Positions 10,101 to 24,472 of a DNA stretch of 64,000 nt are shown here, piece by piece. Source of the DNA: Haliclystus octoradiatus (taxonomy: Eukaryota > Cnidaria > Staurozoa > Stauromedusae > Haliclystidae); contig CAKAJK010000003.1 in assembly GCA_916610825.1 (NCBI GenBank), positions 62,001-126,000 of the forward strand, given 5' to 3'. The notes under the pieces are model-generated. The model was not told the origin of the DNA. It did not search any database and was given only the letters and a program-made list of their open reading frames with translations. A program made the position numbers and the translations under genes. Position 1 is the stretch's first letter; the number at the start of each line of letters is the position of its first letter.

Positions 10101-13100
10101 CATTTCACAAATAGTATATTTGGAATCAGTGCAAAATTCTGAACAAGAATAATGTTCTCAAAAGTTTAAAATGTACAGTTTTGAAATTTCGAATTTTAAC
10201 AAAGTTTTGTACGTCAAACTAAAACAAGAATTTCTCGAGTTATAATGGCGTAATCGTTTCACAAATAGTATATTTGGAATCAGTGAAAAATTCTGAACAA
10301 GAATATTGTATTCAAAACCTCTATTTAACAGTTTCAAATTTTCAACTCTAAACAAAGGAAATCTTCAAACACGAATTACTCGAGTTATAGCTGAGCAATC
10401 ATTTCACAAATAGTATATTTGGAATCAGTGCAAAATTTTGAACAAGAATAATGTTCTCAAAAGTTAAAAATGTACAGTTTTGAATTTTCGAATTTTAACA
10501 AAGTTTTGTACGTCAAACTAAAACAAGAATTTCCCGAGTTATAATGGCTTAATCGTTTCACAAATAGTATATTTGGAATCAGTGAAAAATTCTGAACAAG
10601 AATATTGTATTCAAAACTTCTATTTAACAGTTTCAAATTTTCAACTTTAAACAAGGGAAATCTTCAAACACTAATTACTCGAGTTATAGTTGAGCAATCA
10701 TTTCACAAATAGTATATTTGGAATCAGTGCAAAATTCTGAACAAGAATAATGTTCTCAAAAGTTTAAAATGCACAGTTGTGAAATTTCGAATTTTAACAA
10801 AGTTTTGTACGTCAAACTAAAACAAGAATTTCCCGAGTTATAATGGCGTAATCGTTTCACAAATAGTATATTTGGAATCAGTGAAAAATTCTGAACAAGA
10901 ATATTGTATTCAAAACTTCTATTTAACAGTTTCAAATTTTCAACTTTAAACAAAGGAAATCTTCAAACACGAATTACTCGAGTTATAGTTGAGCAATCAT
11001 TTCACAAATAGTATATTTGGAATCAGTGCAAAATTCTGAACAAGAATAATGTTCTCAAAAGTTTAAAATGCACAGTTGTGAAATTTCGAATTTTAACAAA
11101 GTTTTGTACGTCAAACTAAAACAAGAATTTCCCGAGTTATAATGGCGTAATCGTTTCACAAATAGTATATTTGGAATCAGTGAAAAATTCTGAACAAGAA
11201 TATTGTATTCAAAACTTCTATTTAACAGTTTCAAATTTTCAACTTTAAACAAAGGAAATCTTCAAACACGAATTACTCGAGTTATAGTTGATCAATCATT
11301 TCACAAATAGTATATTTGGAATCAGTGCAAAATTCTGAACAAGAATAATGTTCTCAAAAGTTTAAAATGTACAGTTTTGAAATTTCGAATTTTAACAAAG
11401 TTTTGTACGTCAAACTAAAACAAGAATTTCTCGAGTTATAATGGCGTAATCGTTTCACAAATAGTATATTTGGAATCAGTGAAAAATTCTGAACAAGAAT
11501 ATTGTATTCAAAACCTCTATTTAACAGTTTCAAATTTTCAACTCTAAACAAAGGAAATCTTCAAACACGAATTACTCGAGTTATAGCTGAGCAATCATTT
11601 CACAAATAGTATATTTGGAATCAGTGCAAAATTTTGAACAAGAATAATGTTCTCAAAAGTTAAAAATGTACAGTTTTGAATTTTCGAATTTTAACAAAGT
11701 TTTGTACGTCAAACTAAAACAAGAATTTCCCGAGTTATAATGGCTTAATCGTTTCACAAATAGTATATTTGGAATCAGTGAAAAATTCTGAACAAGAATA
11801 TTGTATTCAAAACTTCTATTTAACAGTTTCAAATTTTCAACTTTAAACAAGGGAAATCTTCAAACACTAATTACTCGAGTTATAGTTGAGCAATCATTTC
11901 ACAAATAGTATATTTGGAATCAGTGCAAAATTCTGAACAAGAATAATGTTCTCAAAAGTTTAAAATGCACAGTTGTGAAATTTCGAATTTTAACAAAGTT
12001 TTGTACGTCAAACTAAAACAAGAATTTCCCGAGTTATAATGGCGTAATCGTTTCACAAATAGTATATTTGGAATCAGTGAAAAATTCTGAACAAGAATAT
12101 TGTATTCAAAACTTCTATTTAACAGTTTCAAATTTTCAACTTTAAACAAAGGAAATCTTCAAACACGAATTACTCGAGTTATAGTTGATCAATCATTTCA
12201 CAAATAGTATATTTGGAATCAGTGCAAAATTCTGAACAAGAATAATGTTCTCAAAAGTTTAAAATGTACAGTTTTGAAATTTCGAATTTTAACAAAGTTT
12301 TGTACGTCAAACTAAAACAAGAATTTCTCGAGTTATAATGGCGTAATCGTTTCACAAATAGTATATTTGGAATCAGTGAAAAATTCTGAACAAGAATATT
12401 GTATTCAAAACCTCTATTTAACAGTTTCAAATTTTCAACTCTAAACAAAGGAAATCTTCAAACACGAATTACTCGAGTTATAGCTGAGCAATCATTTCAC
12501 AAATAGTATATTTGGAATCAGTGCAAAATTTTGAACAAGAATAATGTTCTCAAAAGTTAAAAATGTACAGTTTTGAATTTTCGAATTTTAACAAAGTTTT
12601 GTACGTCAAACTAAAACAAGAATTTCCCGAGTTATAATGGCTTAATCGTTTCACAAATAGTATATTTGGAATCAGTGAAAAATTCTGAACAAGAATATTG
12701 TATTCAAAACTTCTATTTAACAGTTTCAAATTTTCAACTTTAAACAAGGGAAATCTTCAAACACTAATTACTCGAGTTATAGTTGAGCAATCATTTCACA
12801 AATAGTATATTTGGAATCAGTGCAAAATTCTGAACAAGAATAATGTTCTCAAAAGTTTAAAATGCACAGTTGTGAAATTTCGAATTTTAACAAAGTTTTG
12901 TACGTCAAACTAAAACAAGAATTTCCCGAGTTATAATGGCGTAATCGTTTCACAAATAGTATATTTGGAATCAGTGAAAAATTCTGAACAAGAATATTGT
13001 ATTCAAAACTTCTATTTAACAGTTTCAAATTTTCAACTTTAAACAAAGGAAATCTTCAAACACGAATTACTCGAGTTATAGTTGATCAATCATTTCACAA

Positions 13101-16100
13101 ATAGTATATTTGGAATCAGTGCAAAATTCTGAACAAGAATAATGTTCTCAAAAGTTTAAAATGTACAGTTTTGAAATTTCGAATTTTAACAAAGTTTTGT
13201 ACGTCAAACTAAAACAAGAATTTCTCGAGTTATAATGGCGTAATCGTTTCACAAATAGTATATTTGGAATCAGTGAAAAATTCTGAACAAGAATATTGTA
13301 TTCAAAACCTCTATTTAACAGTTTCAAATTTTCAACTCTAAACAAAGGAAATCTTCAAACACGAATTACTCGAGTTATAGCTGAGCAATCATTTCACAAA
13401 TAGTATATTTGGAATCAGTGCAAAATTTTGAACAAGAATAATGTTCTCAAAAGTTAAAAATGTACAGTTTTGAATTTTCGAATTTTAACAAAGTTTTGTA
13501 CGTCAAACTAAAACAAGAATTTCCCGAGTTATAATGGCTTAATCGTTTCACAAATAGTATATTTGGAATCAGTGAAAAATTCTGAACAAGAATATTGTAT
13601 TCAAAACTTCTATTTAACAGTTTCAAATTTTCAACTTTAAACAAGGGAAATCTTCAAACACTAATTACTCGAGTTATAGTTGAGCAATCATTTCACAAAT
13701 AGTATATTTGGAATCAGTGCAAAATTCTGAACAAGAATAATGTTCTCAAAAGTTTAAAATGCACAGTTGTGAAATTTCGAATTTTAACAAAGTTTTGTAC
13801 GTCAAACTAAAACAAGAATTTCCCGAGTTATAATGGCGTAATCGTTTCACAAATAGTATATTTGGAATCAGTGAAAAATTCTGAACAAGAATATTGTATT
13901 CAAAACTTCTATTTAACAGTTTCAAATTTTCAACTTTAAACAAAGGAAATCTTCAAACACGAATTACTCGAGTTATAGTTGAGCAATCATTTCACAAATA
14001 GTATATTTGGAATCAGTGCAAAATTCTGAACAAGAATAATGTTCTCAAAAGTTTAAAATGCACAGTTGTGAAATTTCGAATTTTAACAAAGTTTTGTACG
14101 TCAAACTAAAACAAGAATTTCCCGAGTTATAATGGCGTAATCGTTTCACAAATAGTATATTTGGAATCAGTGAAAAATTCTGAACAAGAATATTGTATTC
14201 AAAACTTCTATTTAACAGTTTCAAATTTTCAACTTTAAACAAAGGAAATCTTCAAACACGAATTACTCGAGTTATAGTTGATCAATCATTTCACAAATAG
14301 TATATTTGGAATCAGTGCAAAATTCTGAACAAGAATAATGTTCTCAAAAGTTTAAAATGTACAGTTTTGAAATTTCGAATTTTAACAAAGTTTTGTACGT
14401 CAAACTAAAACAAGAATTTCTCGAGTTATAATGGCGTAATCGTTTCACAAATAGTATATTTGGAATCAGTGAAAAATTCTGAACAAGAATATTGTATTCA
14501 AAACCTCTATTTAACAGTTTCAAATTTTCAACTCTAAACAAAGGAAATCTTCAAACACGAATTACTCGAGTTATAGCTGAGCAATCATTTCACAAATAGT
14601 ATATTTGGAATCAGTGCAAAATTTTGAACAAGAATAATGTTCTCAAAAGTTAAAAATGTACAGTTTTGAATTTTCGAATTTTAACAAAGTTTTGTACGTC
14701 AAACTAAAACAAGAATTTCCCGAGTTATAATGGCTTAATCGTTTCACAAATAGTATATTTGGAATCAGTGAAAAATTCTGAACAAGAATATTGTATTCAA
14801 AACTTCTATTTAACAGTTTCAAATTTTCAACTTTAAACAAGGGAAATCTTCAAACACTAATTACTCGAGTTATAGTTGAGCAATCATTTCACAAATAGTA
14901 TATTTGGAATCAGTGCAAAATTCTGAACAAGAATAATGTTCTCAAAAGTTTAAAATGCACAGTTGTGAAATTTCGAATTTTAACAAAGTTTTGTACGTCA
15001 AACTAAAACAAGAATTTCCCGAGTTATAATGGCGTAATCGTTTCACAAATAGTATATTTGGAATCAGTGAAAAATTCTGAACAAGAATATTGTATTCAAA
15101 ACTTCTATTTAACAGTTTCAAATTTTCAACTTTAAACAAAGGAAATCTTCAAACACGAATTACTCGAGTTATAGTTGATCAATCATTTCACAAATAGTAT
15201 ATTTGGAATCAGTGCAAAATTCTGAACAAGAATAATGTTCTCAAAAGTTTAAAATGTACAGTTTTGAAATTTCGAATTTTAACAAAGTTTTGTACGTCAA
15301 ACTAAAACAAGAATTTCTCGAGTTATAATGGCGTAATCGTTTCACAAATAGTATATTTGGAATCAGTGAAAAATTCTGAACAAGAATATTGTATTCAAAA
15401 CCTCTATTTAACAGTTTCAAATTTTCAACTCTAAACAAAGGAAATCTTCAAACACGAATTACTCGAGTTATAGCTGAGCAATCATTTCACAAATAGTATA
15501 TTTGGAATCAGTGCAAAATTTTGAACAAGAATAATGTTCTCAAAAGTTAAAAATGTACAGTTTTGAATTTTCGAATTTTAACAAAGTTTTGTACGTCAAA
15601 CTAAAACAAGAATTTCCCGAGTTATAATGGCTTAATCGTTTCACAAATAGTATATTTGGAATCAGTGAAAAATTCTGAACAAGAATATTGTATTCAAAAC
15701 TTCTATTTAACAGTTTCAAATTTTCAACTTTAAACAAGGGAAATCTTCAAACACTAATTACTCGAGTTATAGTTGAGCAATCATTTCACAAATAGTATAT
15801 TTGGAATCAGTGCAAAATTCTGAACAAGAATAATGTTCTCAAAAGTTTAAAATGCACAGTTGTGAAATTTCGAATTTTAACAAAGTTTTGTACGTCAAAC
15901 TAAAACAAGAATTTCCCGAGTTATAATGGCGTAATCGTTTCACAAATAGTATATTTGGAATCAGTGAAAAATTCTGAACAAGAATATTGTATTCAAAACT
16001 TCTATTTAACAGTTTCAAATTTTCAACTTTAAACAAAGGAAATCTTCAAACACGAATTACTCGAGTTATAGTTGATCAATCATTTCACAAATAGTATATT

Positions 16101-18774
16101 TGGAATCAGTGCAAAATTCTGAACAAGAATAATGTTCTCAAAAGTTTAAAATGTACAGTTTTGAAATTTCGAATTTTAACAAAGTTTTGTACGTCAAACT
16201 AAAACAAGAATTTCCCGAGTTATAATGGCGTAATCGTTTCACAAATAGTATATTTGGAATCAGTGAAAAATTCTGAACAAGAATATTGTATTCAAAACTT
16301 CTATTTAACAGTTTCAAATTTTCAACTCTAAACAAAGGAAATCTTCAAACACGAATTACTCGAGTTATAGTTGATCAATCATTTCACAAATAGTATATTT
16401 GGAATCAGTGCAAAATTCTGAACAAGAATAATGTTCTCAAAAGTTTAAAATGTACAGTTTTGAAATTTCGAATTTTAACAAAGTTTTGTACGTCAAACTA
16501 AAACAAGAATTTCTCGAGTTATAATGGCGTAATCGTTTCACAAATAGTATATTTGGAATCAGTGAAAAATTCTGAACAAGAATATTGTATTCAAAACCTC
16601 TATTTAACAGTTTCAAATTTTCAACTCTAAACAAAGGAAATCTTCAAACACGAATTACTCGAGTTATAGCTGAGCAATCATTTCACAAATAGTATATTTG
16701 GAATCAGTGCAAAATTTTGAACAAGAATAATGTTCTCAAAAGTTAAAAATGTACAGTTTTGAATTTTCGAATTTTAACAAAGTTTTGTACGTCAAACTAA
16801 AACAAGAATTTCCCGAGTTATAATGGCTTAATCGTTTCACAAATAGTATATTTGGAATCAGTGAAAAATTCTGAACAAGAATATTGTATTCAAAACTTCT
16901 ATTTAACAGTTTCAAATTTTCAACTTTAAACAAGGGAAATCTTCAAACACTAATTACTCGAGTTATAGTTGAGCAATCATTTCACAAATAGTATATTTGG
17001 AATCAGTGCAAAATTCTGAACAAGAATAATGTTCTCAAAAGTTTAAAATGCACAGTTGTGAAATTTCGAATTTTAACAAAGTTTTGTACGTCAAACTAAA
17101 ACAAGAATTTCCCGAGTTATAATGGCGTAATCGTTTCACAAATAGTATATTTGGAATCAGTGAAAAATTCTGAACAAGAATATTGTATTCAAAACTTCTA
17201 TTTAACAGTTTCAAATTTTCAACTTTAAACAAAGGAAATCTTCAAACACGAATTACTCGAGTTATAGTTGATCAATCATTTCACAAATAGTATATTTGGA
17301 ATCAGTGCAAAATTCTGAACAAGAATAATGTTCTCAAAAGTTTAAAATGTACAGTTTTGAAATTTCGAATTTTAACAAAGTTTTGTACGTCAAACTAAAA
17401 CAAGAATTTCTCGAGTTATAATGGCGTAATCGTTTCACAAATAGTATATTTGGAATCAGTGAAAAATTCTGAACAAGAATATTGTATTCAAAACCTCTAT
17501 TTAACAGTTTCAAATTTTCAACTCTAAACAAAGGAAATCTTCAAACACGAATTACTCGAGTTATAGCTGAGCAATCATTTCACAAATAGTATATTTGGAA
17601 TCAGTGCAAAATTTTGAACAAGAATAATGTTCTCAAAAGTTAAAAATGTACAGTTTTGAATTTTCGAATTTTAACAAAGTTTTGTACGTCAAACTAAAAC
17701 AAGAATTTCCCGAGTTATAATGGCTTAATCGTTTCACAAATAGTATATTTGGAATCAGTGAAAAATTCTGAACAAGAATATTGTATTCAAAACTTCTATT
17801 TAACAGTTTCAAATTTTCAACTTTAAACAAGGGAAATCTTCAAACACTAATTACTCGAGTTATAGTTGAGCAATCATTTCACAAATAGTATATTTGGAAT
17901 CAGTGCAAAATTCTGAACAAGAATAATGTTCTCAAAAGTTTAAAATGCACAGTTGTGAAATTTCGAATTTTAACAAAGTTTTGTACGTCAAACTAAAACA
18001 AGAATTTCCCGAGTTATAATGGCGTAATCGTTTCACAAATAGTATATTTGGAATCAGTGAAAAATTCTGAACAAGAATATTGTATTCAAAACTTCTATTT
18101 AACAGTTTCAAATTTTCAACTTTAAACAAAGGAAATCTTCAAACACGAATTACTCGAGTTATAGTTGATCAATCATTTCACAAATAGTATATTTGGAATC
18201 AGTGCAAAATTCTGAACAAGAATAATGTTCTCAAAAGTTTAAAATGTACAGTTTTGAAATTTCGAATTTTAACAAAGTTTTGTACGTCAAACTAAAACAA
18301 GAATTTCCCGAGTTATAATGGCGTAATCGTTTCACAAATAGTATATTTGGAATCAGTGAAAAATTCTGAACAAGAATATTGTATTCAAAACTTCTATTTA
18401 ACAGTTTCAAATTTTCAACTCTAAACAAAGGAAATCTTCAAACACGAATTACTCGAGTTATAGCTGAGCAATCATTTCACAAATAGTATATTTGGAATCA
18501 GTGCAAAATTTTGAACAAGAATAATGTTCTCAAAAGTTAAAAATGTACAGTTTTGAAATTTCGAATTTTAACAAAGTTTTGTACGTCAAACTAAAACAAG
18601 AATTTCCCGAGTTATAAAGGCTTAATCGTTTCACAAATAGTATATTTGGAATCAGTGAAAAATTCTGAACAAGAATATTGTATTCAAAACTTCTATTTAA
18701 CAGTTTCAAATTTTCAACTTTAAACAAGGGAAATCTTCAAACACTAATTACTCGAGTTATAGTTGAGCAATCAT

Positions 18775-19073
18775 TTCACAAATAGTATATTTGGAATCAG
18801 TGCAAAATTCTGAACAAGAATAATGTTCTCAAAAGTTTAAAATGTACAGTTTTGAAATTTCGAATTTTAACAAAGTTTTGTATGTCAAACTAAAAGAAGA
18901 ATTTCTCGAGTTATAATGGCGTAATCGTTTCACAAATAGTATATTTGGAATCAGTGAAAAATTCTGAACAAGAATATTGTATTCAAAACTTCTATTTAAC
19001 AGTTTCAAATTTTCAACTTTAAACAAGGGAAATCTTCAAACACGAATTACTCGAGTTATAGTTGAGCAATCAT
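18775..19073 (+). repeat. Class h dimer (type example)
   Basis: L has attctg, gtttaaaatg, tatgtc, the diagnostic aaaagaag, ctcgag and tggcg. S has aacttct, ctttaaac, caaggg, cacgaatt and ttgagc. Each h is followed directly by a lone L half. Confidence 0.87.
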
Positions 19074-19227
19074 TTCACAAATAGTATATTTGGAATCAGT
19101 GCAAAATTCTGAACAAGAATAATGTTCTCAAAAGTTTAAAATGTACAGTTTTGAAATTTCGAATTTTAACAAAGTTTTGTATGTCAAACTAAAACAAGAA
19201 TTTCTCGAGTTATAATGGCGTAACCGT
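19074..19227 (+). repeat. Lone L half
   Basis: It has the standard signature (tatgtc, aaaacaag, ctcgag, taaccg). It follows h. Confidence 0.9.
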
Positions 19228-20423
19228 TTCACAAATAGTATATTTGGAATCAGTGCAAAATTCTGAACAAGAATAATGTTCTCAAAAGTTTAAAATGTAC
19301 AGTTTTGAAATTTCGAATTTTAACAAAGTTTTGTACGTCAAACTAAAACAAGAATTTCCCGAGTTATAATGGCGTAATCGTTTCACAAATAGTATATTTG
19401 GAATCAGTGAAAAATTCTGAACAAGAATATTGTATTCAAAACTTCTATTTAACAGTTTCAAATTTTCAACTTTAAACAAAGGAAATCTTCAAACACGAAT
19501 TACTCGAGTTATAGTTGATCAATCATTTCACAAATAGTATATTTGGAATCAGTGCAAAATTCTGAACAAGAATAATGTTCTCAAAAGTTTAAAATGTACA
19601 GTTTTGAAATTTCGAATTTTAACAAAGTTTTGTACGTCAAACTAAAACAAGAATTTCCCGAGTTATAATGGCGTAATCGTTTCACAAATAGTATATTTGG
19701 AATCAGTGAAAAATTCTGAACAAGAATATTGTATTCAAAACTTCTATTTAACAGTTTCAAATTTTCAACTCTAAACAAAGGAAATCTTCAAACACGAATT
19801 ACTCGAGTTATAGCTGAGCAATCATTTCACAAATGGTATATTTGGAATCAGTGCAAAATTTTGAACAAGAATAATGTTCTCAAAAGTTAAAAATGTAGAG
19901 TTTTGAAATTTCGAATTTTAACAAAGTTTTGTACGTCAAACTAAAACAAGAATTTCCCGAGTTATAAAGGCTTAATCGTTTCACAAATAGTATATTTGGA
20001 ATCAGTGAAAAATTCTGAACAAGAATATTGTATTCAAAACTTCTATTTAACAGTTTCAAATTTTCAACTTTAAACAAGGGAAATCTTCAAACACTAATTA
20101 CTCGAGTTATAGTTGAGCAATCATTTCACAAATAGTATATTTGGAATCAGTGCAAAATTCTGAACAAGAATAATGTTCTCAAAAGTTTAAAATGTACAGT
20201 TTTGAAATTTCGAATTTTAACAAAGTTTTGTATGTCAAACTAAAAGAAGAATTTCTCGAGTTATAATGGCGTAATCGTTTCACAAATAGTATATTTGGAA
20301 TCAGTGAAAAATTCTGAACAAGAATATTGTATTCAAAACTTCTATTTAACAGTTTCAAATTTTCAACTTTAAACAAGGGAAATCTTCAAACACGAATTAC
20401 TCGAGTTATAGTTGAGCAATCAT

Positions 20424-20577
20424 TTCACAAATAGTATATTTGGAATCAGTGCAAAATTCTGAACAAGAATAATGTTCTCAAAAGTTTAAAATGTACAGTT
20501 TTGAAATTTCGAATTTTAACAAAGTTTTGTATGTCAAACTAAAACAAGAATTTCTCGAGTTATAATGGCGTAACCGT
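20424..20577 (+). repeat. Lone L half
   Basis: It has the standard signature and follows h. Confidence 0.9.
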
Positions 20578-22072
20578 TTCACAAATAGTATATTTGGAAT
20601 CAGTGCAAAATTCTGAACAAGAATAATGTTCTCAAAAGTTTAAAATGTACAGTTTTGAAATTTCGAATTTTAACAAAGTTTTGTACGTCAAACTAAAACA
20701 AGAATTTCCCGAGTTATAATGGCGTAATCGTTTCACAAATAGTATATTTGGAATCAGTGAAAAATTCTGAACAAGAATATTGTATTCAAAACTTCTATTT
20801 AACAGTTTCAAATTTTCAACTTTAAACAAAGGAAATCTTCAAACACGAATTACTCGAGTTATAGTTGATCAATCATTTCACAAATAGTATATTTGGAATC
20901 AGTGCAAAATTCTGAACAAGAATAATGTTCTCAAAAGTTTAAAATGTACAGTTTTGAAATTTCGAATTTTAACAAAGTTTTGTACGTCAAACTAAAACAA
21001 GAATTTCCCGAGTTATAATGGCGTAATCGTTTCACAAATAGTATATTTGGAATCAGTGAAAAATTCTGAACAAGAATATTGTATTCAAAACTTCTATTTA
21101 ACAGTTTCAAATTTTCAACTTTAAACAAAGGAAATCTTCAAACACGAATTACTCGAGTTATCGTTGATCAATCATTTCACAAATAGTATATTTGGAATCA
21201 GTGCAAAATTCTGAACAAGAATAATGTTCTCAAAAGTTTAAAATGTACAGTTTTGAAATTTCGAATTTTAACAAAGTTTTGTACGTCAAACTAAAACAAG
21301 AATTTCCCGAGTTATAATGGCGTAATCGTTTCACAAATAGTATATTTGGAATCAGTGAAAACTTCTGAACAAGAATATTGTATTCAAAACTTCTATTTAA
21401 CAGTTTCAAATTTTCAACTCTAAACAAAGGAAATCTTCAAACACGAATTACTCGAGTTATAGCTGAGCAATCATTTCACAAATAGTATATTTGGAATCAG
21501 TGCAAAATTTTGAACAAGAATAATGTTCTCAAAAGTTAAAAATGTACAGTTTTGAAATTTCGAATTTTAACAAAGTTTTGTACGTCAAACTAAAACAAGA
21601 ATTTCCCGAGTTATAAAGGCTTAATCGTTTCACAAATAGTATATTTGGAATCAGTGAAAAATTCTGAACAAGAATATTGTATTCAAAACTTCTATTTAAC
21701 AGTTTCAAATTTTCAACTTTAAACAAGGGAAATCTTCAAACACTAATTACTCGAGTTATAGTTGAGCAATCATTTCACAAATAGTATATTTGGAATCAGT
21801 GCAAAATTCTGAACAAGAATAATGTTCTCAAAAGTTTAAAATGTACAGTTTTGAAATTTCGAATTTTAACAAAGTTTTGTATGTCAAACTAAAAGAAGAA
21901 TTTCTCGAGTTATAATGGCGTAATCGTTTCACAAATAGTATATTTGGAATCAGTGAAAAATTCTGAACAAGAATATTGTATTCAAAACTTCTATTTAACA
22001 GTTTCAAATTTTCAACTTTAAACAAGGGAAATCTTCAAACACGAATTACTCGAGTTATAGTTGAGCAATCAT

Positions 22073-22226
22073 TTCACAAATAGTATATTTGGAATCAGTG
22101 CAAAATTCTGAACAAGAATAATGTTCTCAAAAGTTTAAAATGTACAGTTTTGAAATTTCGAATTTTAACAAAGTTTTGTATGTCAAACTAAAACAAGAAT
22201 TTCTCGAGTTATAATGGCGTAACCGT
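22073..22226 (+). repeat. Lone L half
   Basis: It has the standard signature and lies between h and g'. Confidence 0.9.
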
Positions 22227-22525
22227 TTCACAAATAGTATATTTGGAATCAGTGCAAAATTCTGAACAAGAATAATGTTCTCAAAAGTTTAAAATGTACA
22301 GTTTTGAAATTTCGAATTTTAACAAAGTTTTGTACGTCAAACTAAAACAAGAATTTCCCGAGTTATAAAGGCTTAATCGTTTCACAAATAGTATATTTGG
22401 AATCAGTGAAAAATTCTGAACAAGAATATTGTATTCAAAACTTCTATTTAACAGTTTCAAATTTTCAACTTTAAACAAGGGAAATCTTCAAACACTAATT
22501 ACTCGAGTTATAGTTGAGCAATCAT
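22227..22525 (+). repeat. Class g' dimer (type example)
   Basis: It has the g-type aaggctt, caaggg and cactaatt, but the attctg and gtttaaaatg of e at the front of L. It follows a lone L and precedes h at 22227, 27625, 38412 and 42605. I infer an e-front/g-back recombinant that was later copied. Confidence 0.85.
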
Positions 22526-22824
22526 TTCACAAATAGTATATTTGGAATCAGTGCAAAATTCTGAACAAGAATAATGTTCTCAAAAGTTTAAAATGTACAG
22601 TTTTGAAATTTCGAATTTTAACAAAGTTTTGTATGTCAAACTAAAAGAAGAATTTCTCGAGTTATAATGGCGTAATCGTTTCACAAATAGTATATTTGGA
22701 ATCAGTGAAAAATTCTGAACAAGAATATTGTATTCAAAACTTCTATTTAACAGTTTCAAATTTTCAACTTTAAACAAGGGAAATCTTCAAACACGAATTA
22801 CTCGAGTTATAGTTGAGCAATCAT

Positions 22825-22978
22825 TTCACAAATAGTATATTTGGAATCAGTGCAAAATTCTGAACAAGAATAATGTTCTCAAAAGTTTAAAATGTACAGT
22901 TTTGAAATTTCGAATTTTAACAAAGTTTTGTATGTCAAACTAAAACAAGAATTTCTCGAGTTATAATGGCGTAACCGT
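22825..22978 (+). repeat. Lone L half
   Basis: It has the standard signature and lies between h and e. Confidence 0.9.
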
Positions 22979-23576
22979 TTCACAAATAGTATATTTGGAA
23001 TCAGTGCAAAATTCTGAACAAGAATAATGTTCTCAAAAGTTTAAAATGTACAGTTTTGAAATTTCGAATTTTAACAAAGTTTTGTACGTCAAACTAAAAC
23101 AAGAATTTCCCGAGTTATAATGGCGTAATCGTTTCACAAATAGTATATTTGGAATCAGTGAAAAATTCTGAACAAGAATATTGTATTCAAAACTTCTATT
23201 TAACAGTTTCAAATTTTCAACTTTAAACAAAGGAAATCTTCAAACACGAATTACTCGAGTTATAGTTGATCAATCATTTCACAAATAGTATATTTGGAAT
23301 CAGTGCAAAATTCTGAACAAGAATAATGTTCTCAAAAGTTTAAAATGTACAGTTTTGAAATTTCGAATTTTAACAAAGTTTTGTACGTCAAACTAAAACA
23401 AGAATTTCTCGAGTTATAATGGCGTAATCGTTTCACAAATAGTATATTTGGAATCAGTGAAAAATTCTGAACAAGAATATTGTATTCAAAACTTCTATTT
23501 AACAGTTTCAAATTTTCAACTTTAAACAAAGGAAATCTTCAAACACGAATTACTCGAGTTATAGTTGATCAATCAT

Positions 23577-23874
23577 TTCACAAATAGTATATTTGGAATC
23601 AGTGCAAAATTCTGAACAAGAATAATGTTCTCAAAAGTTTAAAATGTACAGTTTTGAAATTTCGAATTTTAACAAAGTTTTGTACGTCAAACTAAACAAG
23701 AATTTCTCGAGTTATAATGGCGTAATCGTTTCACAAATAGTATATTTGGAATCAGTGAAAAATTCTGAACAAGAATATTGTATTCAAAACCTCTATTTAA
23801 CAGTTTCAAATTTTCAACTTTAAACAAAGGAAATCTTCAAACACGAATTACTCGAGTTATAGTTGAGCAATCAT
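23577..23874 (+). repeat. Class x dimer, 298 bp
   Basis: The A deletion is near 23695. It is unusual in ending with ttgagc instead of ctgagc. Confidence 0.86.
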
Positions 23875-24472
23875 TTCACAAATAGTATATTTGGAATCAG
23901 TGAAAAATTCTGAACAAGAATAATGTTCTCAAAAGTTTAAAATGTACAGTTTTGAAATTTCGAATTTTAACAAAGTTTTGTACGTCAAACTAAAACAAGA
24001 ATTTCCCGAGTTATAATGGCGTAATCGTTTCACAAATAGTATATTTGGAATCAGTGAAAAATTCTGAACAAGAATATTGTATTCAAAACTTCTATTTAAC
24101 AGTTTCAAATTTTCAACTTTAAACAAAGGAAATCTTCAAACACGAATTACTCGAGTTATAGTTGATCAATCATTTCACAAATAGTATATTTGGAATCAGT
24201 GCAAAATTCTGAACAAGAATAATGTTCTCAAAAGTTTAAAATGTACAGTTTTGAAATTTCGAATTTTAACAAAGTTTTGTATGTCAAACTAAAACAAGAA
24301 TTTCTCGAGTTATAATGGCGTAATCGTTTCACAAATAGTATATTTGGAATCAGTGAAAAATTCTGAACAAGAATATTGTATTCAAAACTTCTATTTAACA
24401 GTTTCAAATTTTCAACTTTAAACAAAGGAAATCTTCAAACACGAATTACTCGAGTTATAGTTGATCAATCAT

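Larger units (their letters stand above)
1732..18475 (+). repeat. Trimeric higher-order array (a-b-c, 897 bp)
   Basis: This contains 16 a-b-c trimers and 8 extra dimers, which add up exactly to 16,744 bp. An e at 1732 comes first. The trimers then run in groups of 2, 2, 2, 3, 3, 2, 2, each group closed by one extra dimer: d (3825), e (5918), d (8011), c (11001), c (13991), d (16084), d (18177). The closing dimers are thus 2,093 bp (7 units) or 2,990 bp (10 units) apart. No lone L half or 298-bp unit occurs here. Copies of each class look almost identical by eye, so the region is recently amplified. It is the longest regular stretch in the window. Confidence 0.93.
18476..22978 (+). repeat. g-h module region with lone L halves
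   Basis: The order is g h lone-L, e d g h lone-L, e e d' g h lone-L, g' h lone-L. Dimer starts are 18476, 18775, 19228, 19527, 19826, 20125, 20578, 20877, 21176, 21475, 21774, 22227 and 22526. d' (21176) carries a private 'gtgaaaacttc' change in its S core. g' has the g-type 'aaggctt' but the gtttaaaatg start. The modules are expansions of one theme, 'optional e/d, then g h lone-L', with spacings of 1,350 and 1,649 bp. Confidence 0.9.
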
